Below are positions 25,926-32,717 of a DNA stretch of 64,000 bases, one piece after another. Under the pieces are notes generated by a model. It searched no databases. It saw only the letters and a list, made by a program, of their open reading frames with translations, and was not told where the DNA came from. A program made the position numbers and the translations under genes. Within the stretch, counting starts at the first letter, position 1, and each line of letters begins with the position of its first letter. The stretch is from Paenibacillus soyae (lineage in GTDB: Bacteria > Bacillota > Bacilli > Paenibacillales > Paenibacillaceae): contig NZ_JANIPJ010000014.1 in assembly GCF_024623455.1 (NCBI RefSeq), positions 149,030-213,029 of the forward strand, in the 5' to 3' direction.

Positions 25926-26777
25926 ATGCGAACTGTAACTTTGAACAATGGTGTAGAAATGCCGATCCTAGGCTTCGGCGTCTACCAGATTCCGGATGCC
26001 GAAGAGTGCGAGAACGCGGTGTACGAGGCACTGTCGGCCGGTTACCGCTTGATCGACACCGCCGCCGGTTACCTTAACGAGGAAGCGGTCGGACGCGCTA
26101 TTAAGCGCAGCGGCGTACCTCGTGAGGAGCTGTTCATTACGACTAAGATTTGGGTTCAGGATACCGGCTACGAGAGTGCCAAGCTTGCGTTCGCCAAATC
26201 CTTGAAGAAGCTGCAGCTCGACTATCTCGACCTGTACTTGATTCACCAGCCGTTCGGCGATTACTACGGCACTTGGCGCGCGATGGAAGAGCTGTACCGT
26301 GAAGGCAAAATCAAGGCAATCGGGGTCAGCAACTTCATGCCGGATCGTCTGATGGACCTCATTGTGCATAACGAGATCGTGCCCGCCATCAACCAGATTG
26401 AAACGCACCCGTTCTACCAGCAGACAGAGAGCGCTGCTTTCTTGAAGGAGCAGGGCGTGCAGCACCAATCGTGGGCGCCGTTCGCCGAAGGACGGAACAA
26501 CATGTTCTTTAACGAAGTGCTGACCACGATCGCGGAGAAACACAACAAGTCTGTCGCCCAGATCGTATTGCGCTGGCTTGTCCAACGAGAAGTTGTTGTC
26601 ATTCCAAAGTCGGTACGCAAAGAACGGATCGTCGAAAATTTCAACATTTTCGATTTTGAGCTAAGCGCGGACGAAATGGGGCTAATTTCCACGCTAGATA
26701 CGCGAGAAAGTCTATTCTTATCGTACCGCGATCCGGAAGTTGCCAAGATGATGGGCAACTGGAGAGTCGAATTGTAA
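25926..26777 (+). CDS. Aldo/keto reductase
   Basis: A 283-residue NADPH-dependent reductase. The catalytic tetrad is visible: Asp and Tyr in LIDTAAGY, Lys in ITTKIW and His in YLIHQPFGDYYG; IGVSNF and VVIPKSVRKERIVEN form the cofactor site. It reduces aldehydes or ketones such as methylglyoxal or glyoxal-type compounds; the natural substrate is not certain. AGGAGG precedes the ATG. The divergent MerR gene and the palindromic promoter suggest induction by a reactive carbonyl. Confidence 0.93.
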   Translation: MRTVTLNNGVEMPILGFGVYQIPDAEECENAVYEALSAGYRLIDTAAGYLNEEAVGRAIKRSGVPREELFITTKIWVQDTGYESAKLAFAKSLKKLQLDYLDLYLIHQPFGDYYGTWRAMEELYREGKIKAIGVSNFMPDRLMDLIVHNEIVPAINQIETHPFYQQTESAAFLKEQGVQHQSWAPFAEGRNNMFFNEVLTTIAEKHNKSVAQIVLRWLVQREVVVIPKSVRKERIVENFNIFDFELSADEMGLISTLDTRESLFLSYRDPEVAKMMGNWRVEL

Positions 26778-26803
26778 ACCTTGGTCCGATTTCTGGCATT
26801 AGC

Positions 26804-26848
26804 AAAAAAATACATCGCCACGGCTCATAAGCCGCAAGGCGATGTATT
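26804..26848. terminator. Bidirectional terminator
   Basis: AATACATCGCC (26809-26819) and GGCGATGTATT (26838-26848) form a perfect 11-bp stem, with an inner GGCT..AGCC stem and an A-run at the left for the minus-strand transcript. It separates the convergent reductase and anti-sigma genes. Confidence 0.9.
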
Positions 26849-26873
26849 TATCATATACAAAATTCTACTGATG

Positions 26874-27884
26874 CTATCTGCCGCGGTTATCCCTTCGAAT
26901 AAGCGAGTCCGAACCTTCCTTATAAGCGTAAACGTTATCGGTGTATTTCCCCTCCCCAAGGATTGAATGTATAGTGAAGGTACCGCTAGCATCATCGTAT
27001 TGTATACTGTCATCTTGGTTAGCTCCCAAAGTCTCCCGTACGCTCGACCATAAAAGTTGCCCGTCCTGTTCTTTAAATATATAGATTTGGTTTCGTTTGC
27101 GGGTCACAACCACAGCTTCTTCTTTCCCGTCGCCGTCCAAGTCACGTTCATAACTGGCAGCCTCAAGACTTATGTAAGAATAAACCTGGCCGTCCGAGTC
27201 TTTTCTTACATACCAGACGCAGGATTCGCCATCCGTTCTGCAATTGGCTCCTTCGATCTTCAACACTTCTTGTCCGAACAATCGCGTCATACTGAACTGT
27301 AAGTCATACAAATGCCCGTAGCCATAATGGTACAGATTTTCCGGCTGGGAAGATTCGTCTAAGGTGAACCCAAAATAATCCACATCCCCGTTCGTTTCAT
27401 GCGGGGTCAGCGAATCGGGCTTTAGGGTATAATGCAGTGCCATCCCAAAGCCTTCTATTGGCTTTTCATCAAGTAATTGAATATCGCTATACGGAATTTG
27501 CGCAATGTGTCCGTTTGTCTTATTTCTTAATGGGTTATATTTATTGGATAATCCCGGTAGGATGTCTGGATCTGCTTGATTATTCGTTTCACCCTCTTCC
27601 CACTCTGTCGCAATTAAGGGTTTAAATACGACAGGCATCCCCCTCTCATCGTTCAAGCCGGAAGCGCCCTTGCTGGTAAATTCGTATGACCAGTTAATCG
27701 CAACAATAACTGAAAGGAAGCTCAAGACCACTGCCCCTGCGAGAAACTTCCATTGCCGTGAGAAGTAACCGGGACGACGATCTAATGTATCCATAACCTG
27801 CCGTCTCATATCACTAGAGAAAACTTCCTCCGGGAACAGTCCTTGTTTTACTCTGCTTTCCCAATCAACAGATCGATCGTTCAT
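26874..27884 (-). CDS. Membrane protein, probable anti-sigma factor
   Basis: A 336-residue single-pass protein. Residues about 1-40 are cytosolic, a membrane helix follows (FLAGAVVLSFLSVIVAINW), and about 270 residues lie outside. The outer part has one FG-GAP/VCBS-like calcium-loop motif, DLDGDGKEEAVVV. The start at 27884 overlaps the sigma-factor stop by 4 nt (ATGA). By position and topology it should hold the ECF sigma factor at the membrane; no zinc-binding anti-sigma motif (HxxxCxxC) is present, so this is inference. Confidence 0.75.
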   Translation of the reverse strand: MNDRSVDWESRVKQGLFPEEVFSSDMRRQVMDTLDRRPGYFSRQWKFLAGAVVLSFLSVIVAINWSYEFTSKGASGLNDERGMPVVFKPLIATEWEEGETNNQADPDILPGLSNKYNPLRNKTNGHIAQIPYSDIQLLDEKPIEGFGMALHYTLKPDSLTPHETNGDVDYFGFTLDESSQPENLYHYGYGHLYDLQFSMTRLFGQEVLKIEGANCRTDGESCVWYVRKDSDGQVYSYISLEAASYERDLDGDGKEEAVVVTRKRNQIYIFKEQDGQLLWSSVRETLGANQDDSIQYDDASGTFTIHSILGEGKYTDNVYAYKEGSDSLIRRDNRGR

Positions 27885-28426
27885 GGCTCTATCTCCCTCC
27901 ATTTACTGTTCACGATTTTACGCGCCCTATGCAGCCTCGACTTTACCGTTCCTTCCGACACGTTTATTAGTTTAGCGATCTCGATCATTGTCAGTTCGTG
28001 TTCAAGAGTCAGAAGCAGAACTTCTCGCAGCTTATTCGGCAAAGACATGATAATGTCTCTTATTTCGCGGACGGATTGTTCCATAAAATAATTCATTTCC
28101 GCCGACTGTTCGTTCTTTTGCGGCTTCACCCAGCCGAACAGAACGATGCGACGCATATAGCTGGACTTCAGTTCGTTAATAGCCAAGTTTCTTGTGATTG
28201 AGAATAACCATGTTTTCAGAGATGACCGGCCCTTGAATGTGCCAACGTCATGGAACACTTTAATAAATACTTCTTGGGCAATATCCTTGGCCTGCTCCCT
28301 GTTTTTGGTGATGGCATAAGCGTATCTCGTTACATCATCGCCATATGTAGTCATTAGTCGATATAACTCCGTCTTGTCCATACGATCCACATTCACCAAG
28401 TATTGAAATTCCATGCGGGATTCCAT
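27881..28426 (-). CDS. ECF RNA polymerase sigma factor
   Basis: A 181-residue sigma-70-family protein of the extracytoplasmic type. Region 2 reads YAYAITKNREQAKDIAQEVFIKVF with GRSSLKTWLFSITRNLAI; region 4 reads LPNKLREVLLLTLEHELTMIEIAKLINVSEGTVKSRLHRAR. GGAGGTGA lies 4 nt before the ATG. It would direct a small stress regulon together with its coupled membrane partner. The upstream DNA holds TGAAC and GTCTAA about 18 bp apart, a possible self-activated promoter, which is weak. Confidence 0.93.
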   Translation of the reverse strand: MESRMEFQYLVNVDRMDKTELYRLMTTYGDDVTRYAYAITKNREQAKDIAQEVFIKVFHDVGTFKGRSSLKTWLFSITRNLAINELKSSYMRRIVLFGWVKPQKNEQSAEMNYFMEQSVREIRDIIMSLPNKLREVLLLTLEHELTMIEIAKLINVSEGTVKSRLHRARKIVNSKWREIEP

Positions 28427-28517
28427 ATATTCACCTCCATCCTATTAGACAAGAGCCGGTTGCGAATCGTTCACTGTTATTGCAATTAAAGGTAAAGATT
28501 TTTCTACACGTATATTT

Positions 28518-28572
28518 CTTGTTGACTTCATGTCATAAAAAATACATCGCCAGAGCATGAATACCTTATCGC
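28518..28572 (-). repeat. Dispersed repeat copy C (terminator-tail module)
   Basis: On the minus strand it reads GGCGATGTATTTTTTATG followed by GAAGTCAACAAG, the same tail as in copies A and B, but no sulfurtransferase fragment precedes it. A further bare GAAGTCAACAAG occurs at about 30273-30284. Confidence 0.5.
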
Positions 28573-28660
28573 TCTCTCCTTCAGCCCATGATTCGATGAT
28601 CCCGTTCAAGCTGACTTGTGACACCTTATTGCATGTATAAAACTGCGAAGTTATAATAAA

Positions 28661-28695
28661 ACTAAAGAAGGAGCCGTGCGTCAACACGACTCCTT
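28661..28695 (-). terminator. Rho-independent terminator
   Basis: AAGGAGTCGTG and CACGGCTCCTT (minus strand) pair with one mismatch and are followed by CTTTAGTTTTATT. It is downstream of the holin-like toxin gene and akin to the hairpin at 3951-3980. Confidence 0.6.
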
Positions 28696-28704
28696 GGCAC
28701 AATA

Positions 28705-28723
28705 GACCGCTTCAAAGGCGGTC
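28705..28723. terminator. Short hairpin downstream of the toxin gene
   Basis: GACCGC and GCGGTC flank a 7-nt loop. It repeats the arm sequence of the neighbouring hairpin at 28743-28781 (AATAGACCGC occurs in both), so alternative pairings are possible. Its role is unclear. Confidence 0.35.
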
Positions 28724-28742
28724 GGCTTCGGATCTGAGATCA

Positions 28743-28781
28743 GAAATAGACCGCAATCCTTGCAGTGGGGCGGTCTATTTC
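28743..28781. terminator. Perfect 12-bp hairpin covering the toxin stop codon
   Basis: GAAATAGACCGC (28743-28754) and GCGGTCTATTTC (28770-28781) pair exactly around a 15-nt loop. The right arm contains the TAG of the toxin gene. It can end transcription in either direction, or be the overlap region with an antisense RNA. Confidence 0.6.
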
Positions 28782-28882
28782 TTTTGGTTAAACGCTACGA
28801 CTATGGCAACAACCAGCGTAAGCAGCGCTACAATAAGCGCCCCAAAACCAATCATCAACGTCAAAGCGTCTTTAACCTCCAT
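28775..28882 (-). CDS. Putative holin-like toxin, 35 residues
   Basis: The frame encodes MEVKDALTLMIGFGALIVAL followed by LTLVVAIVVAFNQKK. This is one membrane helix with a short acidic start and a basic tail, the layout of the Hol_Tox (TxpA/BsrG-like) type I toxins of Firmicutes. GGGAGGG lies 6 nt before the ATG at 28882; another ATG at 28888 touches that site. An extended -10 (TGCTATAAT) stands about 70 nt upstream, giving a long leader. Strong hairpins lie at and after the stop codon. It would sit in the cytoplasmic membrane and be held off by an antisense RNA, which I cannot place with certainty. Confidence 0.75.
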   Translation of the reverse strand: MEVKDALTLMIGFGALIVALLTLVVAIVVAFNQKK

Positions 28883-28947
28883 GGGCATCCCTCCCTTCTT
28901 CGAGAGGTAGCCGACCGCCCTTGCAAGCCGTTCTACGTGCTTGTCTA

Positions 28948-28956
28948 ATTATAGCA
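28948..28956 (-). promoter_or_regulatory. Extended -10 promoter of the toxin gene
   Basis: TGCTATAAT on the minus strand, 66 nt before the toxin start codon. No clear -35 is present. Confidence 0.5.
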
Positions 28957-29164
28957 TAATTTGTAAGAAACAGAGCAGTGAAATTCTAATTTCCGACTCT
29001 TTGTACAAAAGGTTGTTGATTCGATGTTGATTAGTCCTCGAGAGGCTTCTTGTTGTTGATTCGCTAGGAAGAACCACTACAATAACAACTCTTTTCAGCC
29101 GAGCAAGCGCTCGGTCTAGGGCTTTCTGTAAGCACTTCAGAGAACGATTGTTGACTCCTTGTTG

Positions 29165-29311
29165 ACTTCGAGGCATAAAAAAAACATCGCCAGGGCGTAC
29201 AAGCCGCAAGGCAATGTATACATCGAGTTGATACTACTATTCGTCTTCCGCCTTCTCCTCATCCCCCACCGCAACCGGATTCTCGCAATACGAAATCCAA
29301 TCGCTCCAAAC
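29165..29311 (-). repeat. Dispersed repeat copy B: sulfurtransferase 3'-end fragment plus terminator
   Basis: On the minus strand it begins at TGGAGCGATTGG, which matches the intact sulfurtransferase gene, runs through a stop codon, then a hairpin (CATTGCC..GGCGATG) with eight T, TATGCCTCGAAG and TCAACAAGG. Copies A and C share parts of it. Confidence 0.6.
29237..29311 (-). pseudogene. 3' remnant of a rhodanese-type sulfurtransferase gene
   Basis: Translated on the minus strand it gives WSDWISYCENPVAVGDEE and a short acidic end before a TAG. The intact gene at 30363-31223 ends WSDWISYEENPIAKGDEE. Only the last 25 codons remain, and upstream sequence is unrelated, so this is a fragment of a paralogue. 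Confidence 0.65.
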
Positions 29312-29760
29312 TCAGAGTCAGATTTTCACTGAGCCAACTCGAATCGGGAACATCAGCGTTGTCACGCCGTTTATTTTTCCTTTTTCGGGACTATCATGCG
29401 AATACAGTAATAGCCGCGAACTACTCCGCATGTTCTTCGTTATCAAGCGTACGCAGTGATCAATTTTCCTGCAAATATAATAGCCTTCCATCCCGCGGCT
29501 ATGGTGAATGTTCTTGGAGCTCGTGCCACCCCGTCCCTCCGCATCATATTCAAACTCCAAAATAAAGGTCTACTATCAATGATGCGCATAAAAACGGCCA
29601 ACTCTTGAGTGATTCATTCAGGGGGGTGAAGGGATTTCATCCTACCGAACTGCTTTAAAAGCTAATATACTGACTTTAATGCAACACCAATGGGCTTTGT
29701 TTTGATAAAGCACCGGAGAGGATTTTGCATGAGGATTCTATAAAAAGAGGAGTCGAATGT
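29312..29760. other. Intergenic stretch without a recognisable gene
   Basis: A minus-strand frame of 80 codons (29318-29560) is open but has no ribosome binding site, no recognisable motif and runs into the sulfurtransferase fragment. I see no further structure except the ribosome binding site (GAGGAG) of the next gene. Confidence 0.4.
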
Positions 29761-30096
29761 ATGAAGGCAATTAAATATACAAGCCTGCTATTCGCAGTCT
29801 GTATCCTTGGCTGTACTGCTTACGCTCAGATCAACGAAAACATATTTGAAACTACGGGAACCTACCTCACTTTATTATGGGTCAAAGCGACATTGGTCGA
29901 TTTGTATTTGGGTGTATTTTTTATTTTATGCTGGATTTATTTTCGGGAAAGAAGCCTCGTCAAGGTGCTTCTGCTCGCACCTTTGGCCTTTGTATTTGGA
30001 AATGCCGTGATTTTTCTCTATATCTTCTTTTCCATCCGCAAATACGATTACGATATTAAAAAGTGGCTGACCGGTGAAAAACAGCAACGTCAGTAA
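29761..30096 (+). CDS. Small membrane protein, DUF1475-like
   Basis: A 111-residue protein with three hydrophobic helices: YTSLLFAVCILGCTAYAQI, VDLYLGVFFILCWIYF and VLLLAPLAFVFGNAVIFLYIFF, ending in a basic cytosolic tail. The helix pattern and the W(I/V)xxRE and GNxxxxLYxF segments resemble DUF1475. The start at 29761 has GAGGAG 8 nt upstream; the open frame to 29725 has none. Function is unknown. It is monocistronic with its own terminator. Confidence 0.75.
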   Translation: MKAIKYTSLLFAVCILGCTAYAQINENIFETTGTYLTLLWVKATLVDLYLGVFFILCWIYFRERSLVKVLLLAPLAFVFGNAVIFLYIFFSIRKYDYDIKKWLTGEKQQRQ

Positions 30097-30164
30097 CGTT
30101 GATTCCCTGTTGATTGCCATATTGTTTGTTAAAAATTGTTGACTTACTTGAAAGTACAAATGTT

Positions 30165-30210
30165 AAGGGCCGGGTAGTCACCGATTGAGGTGGCTTCCCG
30201 GCCCTTCTAT
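30165..30210 (+). terminator. Rho-independent terminator of the DUF1475-like gene
   Basis: AAGGGCCGGG and CCCGGCCCTT form a perfect 10-bp stem extended inside by TAGTCACC/GGTGGCTT, then TCTATTG. Confidence 0.8.
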
Positions 30211-30362
30211 TGTATGCTCGTCGTGTGATAACGCGCTCGGTTTGTCATGTGCTGTACATGCTATCATGAGTTGCTTGTTGACTTCGTGTTGACTCGGAAC
30301 GCTTTAGAGGCATGTAAAGACTATTTGTCTGAAGGCACTCTATACAAGGAGACGAAATACTG

Positions 30363-31223
30363 CTATGCCTTGCTCGGGCTTTCTTCATCTCCTTTAGCAA
30401 TCGGATTCTCCTCATACGAAATCCAATCGCTCCAGCTCCCCGCATACAGACGAACCTTCGTGAATCCCGCTTCCTGAAGCGCGATGACGTTAGGCGTCGC
30501 GGTGACGCCTGAGCCACAGTAGACGACCAGCTCGCGTTCGCGATCCAGATCGGCAAAGCGATCTGCTTGCGAAGCCGCGTCCTTCCAAGCGCCGGACTCG
30601 CTCAAGCCGTCCTTCCAGAAGCGGTTGATCGCCCCGGGGATGTGGCCGGCGACTTTGTCGAGCGGCTCGACTTCGCCCCGGTAGCGCGGCGCTTCGCGCG
30701 AATCGATCAACGTCAGGGACTCGTCGCCCAAACGTTCCTGAATCTCGGCCATCTCGGCCAGCATCGAATGCTGAACCTCCGCCAGGAATTTCGCCGGAAT
30801 AAGCACCTTCTGCTCCGAAGAAACCGGGAATCCGGCATTCACCCACGCGGTGAAACCTTCATCCAGCACGTAAACCTGCTCGTGGCCAAGGTACTTGAGC
30901 AGCCACCACAGACGGGAGGCCATCGCTCCGCCTTGATCATCGTAGGCGACGACGCGAGACTCATTGCCGATGCCGACACGGCTAAGCGCGACCGTCAGGT
31001 CGAAAATATCCGGCAGCGGATGCCGCCCGCCATGCCCATCCTCTTCTACCGGAGCAGACAAGTCCTTCTCCAGATCCATATAAACCGCACCCGGAATATG
31101 CGAGGCCTCATACAATTCGCGGCCGGCGTCCGGCTTGCCCATCAAGAAGCGGCAATCCACGATAACGATATCAGGCTCGTACATGCGAGCCAAAAGCCAT
31201 TTCAAAGAAACGATATTATTCAT
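30363..31223 (-). CDS. Sulfurtransferase with two rhodanese domains
   Basis: A 286-residue thiosulfate/3-mercaptopyruvate sulfurtransferase-like enzyme. The N-terminal rhodanese domain (residues 1-130) lacks the cysteine; the C-terminal one has the active loop VVYCGSGVTATPN with the sulfur-carrying Cys. It moves sulfane sulfur to cyanide or a protein or thiol acceptor in the cytosol. The protein ends SDWISYEENPIAKGDEE plus a short tail; copies of this 3' end recur at 29237 and near 25273. It is monocistronic. The choice between rhodanese and mercaptopyruvate activity cannot be settled by eye. Confidence 0.92.
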   Translation of the reverse strand: MNNIVSLKWLLARMYEPDIVIVDCRFLMGKPDAGRELYEASHIPGAVYMDLEKDLSAPVEEDGHGGRHPLPDIFDLTVALSRVGIGNESRVVAYDDQGGAMASRLWWLLKYLGHEQVYVLDEGFTAWVNAGFPVSSEQKVLIPAKFLAEVQHSMLAEMAEIQERLGDESLTLIDSREAPRYRGEVEPLDKVAGHIPGAINRFWKDGLSESGAWKDAASQADRFADLDRERELVVYCGSGVTATPNVIALQEAGFTKVRLYAGSWSDWISYEENPIAKGDEESPSKA

Positions 31224-31281
31224 CCCAGTTTCCGTCCTCTCTTGCTTTCCTGCGTCCTATTATAACGGAAAACAGCCCAAC

Positions 31282-31330
31282 AAAAAAAGAACCTCCTGTT
31301 CCACCTATTCAGGCGGAACGGAGGTTCCTT
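31282..31330 (-). terminator. Rho-independent terminator of the holin gene
   Basis: On the minus strand AGGAACCTCCGTTCC and GGAACAGGAGGTTCT pair with one bulge, then seven T follow. It separates the holin gene from the sulfurtransferase gene. Confidence 0.9.
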
Positions 31331-31352
31331 AGCGGTGAGAGAGTGTAGGCGT

Positions 31353-31640
31353 TTACAATTTCGCCTTAATATCTGAGATATACTTGACTACTACTGCGAG
31401 AGCCCCAACGTAGTATCCGACTAAGACGATCCATCCCGTCTGGTCCATAGCCGAAATACCTGCCAGCACGAAGAGTGGAAGCACATAGTACATCATGTCC
31501 TTCAGGTAGCCGAGCACGAGTTCATGGGACAGCTTGCCGTCTTTGAGCGACATGAACAGACCGACCAAAAAGTCGACAGCCATAGATCCCATCACGACCC
31601 ACATCGCAACTTCCATCCAATAAGTCAGCGATCCAAACAC
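31353..31640 (-). CDS. Phage holin family protein (Bhl/TcdE-like)
   Basis: A 95-residue membrane protein with about three helices: AMWVVMGSMAVDFLVGLFMSL, YYVLPLFVLAGISAMD and WIVLVGYYVGALAVVVKYI. The charge pattern with KDGKLSHELVLGYLKDMMYY matches the phage_holin_4_1/toxin-secretion holin family (Bhl, TcdE). It starts with GTG at 31640, preceded by GAGGAGG at 9 nt. No endolysin or phage gene is nearby, so it is a stand-alone chromosomal holin, perhaps used for protein release or autolysis; this is inference. Confidence 0.8.
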   Translation of the reverse strand: MFGSLTYWMEVAMWVVMGSMAVDFLVGLFMSLKDGKLSHELVLGYLKDMMYYVLPLFVLAGISAMDQTGWIVLVGYYVGALAVVVKYISDIKAKL

Positions 31641-31825
31641 TTTGCATCACCTCCTCAACCTCACTGCATTATATGCCAGTCCGTTCGAGGTTGTACCACG
31701 GCTCATGCCCATATTTACGTGGTGATTGGAGGGATTGTACCCTTCTCTTCATTGTTTCTCCCTCTTGCTGCCTCTATAATAATTCCATATCCTATCAAAT
31801 CCGATCGTCTATTGGAGGGAACTGC

Positions 31826-32383
31826 ATGGTATTCGTAGCCTTATTGCGGGGCATTAACGTCGGCGGAAACAACAAGATCGATATGAAGCTGCTGAAGCGC
31901 ACATTCGAAGGACTCGGCCTGACCAACGTCGTGACGTACATCAATACGGGAAATATTATTTTCACGGATAGCACGCATACCGCCCCGGAGCTGGCTGTCA
32001 TCCTCGAGGAAGCGATAGCCCGCGACTTCGGTTTGACCATCAAAGTCATGATTCGAACGATGGATGAAATCAAGACGATCATGGACAAGCTGCCCGACAG
32101 CTGGACGAACGACACGAGCATGAAGAGCGACGTGCTGTATTTGTGGGACGAAATCAACAACGAATCGGTGCTTGAGCAATTAACGACCAATCCCGACGTC
32201 GATCATGTCATCTATGTGAGCGGAGCCATCCTATGGTCGTACGACCGGGAGAATGCGGGGAGAAGCGGCATGAACAAAATAATTGGCACCAAGCTGTATC
32301 GCCAAGTGACCGTCCGCAACGTCAACACCGCCCGCAAAATTTACGAGCTTATGCAAGCGGCAGCTGCAGCAGCTGCTAAGTAA
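31826..32383 (+). CDS. DUF1697 domain protein
   Basis: A 185-residue cytosolic protein. VFVALLRGINVGGNNKIDMK at the N-terminus, YINTGNIIF, and SGMNKIIGTKLYRQVTVRN at the end are the standard DUF1697 signatures. The family is widespread and of unknown function. GGAGGG lies 6 nt before the ATG at 31826; the longer open frame to 31673 has no start signal. The C-terminus is a run of alanines (AAAAAAAK). It is monocistronic. Confidence 0.9.
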   Translation: MVFVALLRGINVGGNNKIDMKLLKRTFEGLGLTNVVTYINTGNIIFTDSTHTAPELAVILEEAIARDFGLTIKVMIRTMDEIKTIMDKLPDSWTNDTSMKSDVLYLWDEINNESVLEQLTTNPDVDHVIYVSGAILWSYDRENAGRSGMNKIIGTKLYRQVTVRNVNTARKIYELMQAAAAAAAK

Positions 32384-32482
32384 AGAAATGGGCAGTGCTG
32401 CCAGAGGACAATAGGCCGATTAGGCCAACTTAGGTGAATTTCCCTACGCCATCGAACGCTTAAGCTATAACCCCTCGAATGG

Positions 32483-32666
32483 TAACGGAACTGGATGACC
32501 TTATTTGTGGTATTCTAGCGTTTTTTCATCGCTAACGGAACGGAGAGCCGCTATTCGCCTATTTCCTTGGTGATTCCATTCAATTTCCCTCAAATAAAGG
32601 CTCTCAGTTCCGCTACCACACCGAAACGCCCTATTTTCCGACGAATAACGTCTTTCAGTTCCGTTA
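32483..32666. repeat. Four degenerate units of a GGAACTG repeat, two per orientation
   Basis: Units begin TAACGGAACTGGATGACC (32483, +), TAACGGAACGGAGAGCC (32533, +), TAGCGGAACTGAGAGCC (ending 32615, -) and TAACGGAACTGAAAGACG (ending 32666, -); all are followed by TTATT or CTATT. Spacing is about 50 bp. The two halves face each other, so the block can fold back on itself. It fills the 334-bp space between the DUF1697 gene and the oxidoreductase gene. Confidence 0.6.
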
Positions 32667-32717
32667 GCCCCTATCTTATTCTCACGGAGTCCAGGAACGA
32701 CCAGCCCCCCAAAAAAC

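Noticed and set aside
25759..26031. N-terminal extension of the MerR protein at 25309
   Set aside because: The extra 92 residues are low-complexity, run antisense through the reductase gene and cover the palindromic promoter.
29318..29560. An 80-codon minus-strand frame
   Set aside because: No start signal, no motif and no conserved pattern; it ends next to the sulfurtransferase fragment.
31353..31640. Prophage remnant around the holin
   Set aside because: No capsid, tail, integrase or lysin gene is present on either side.
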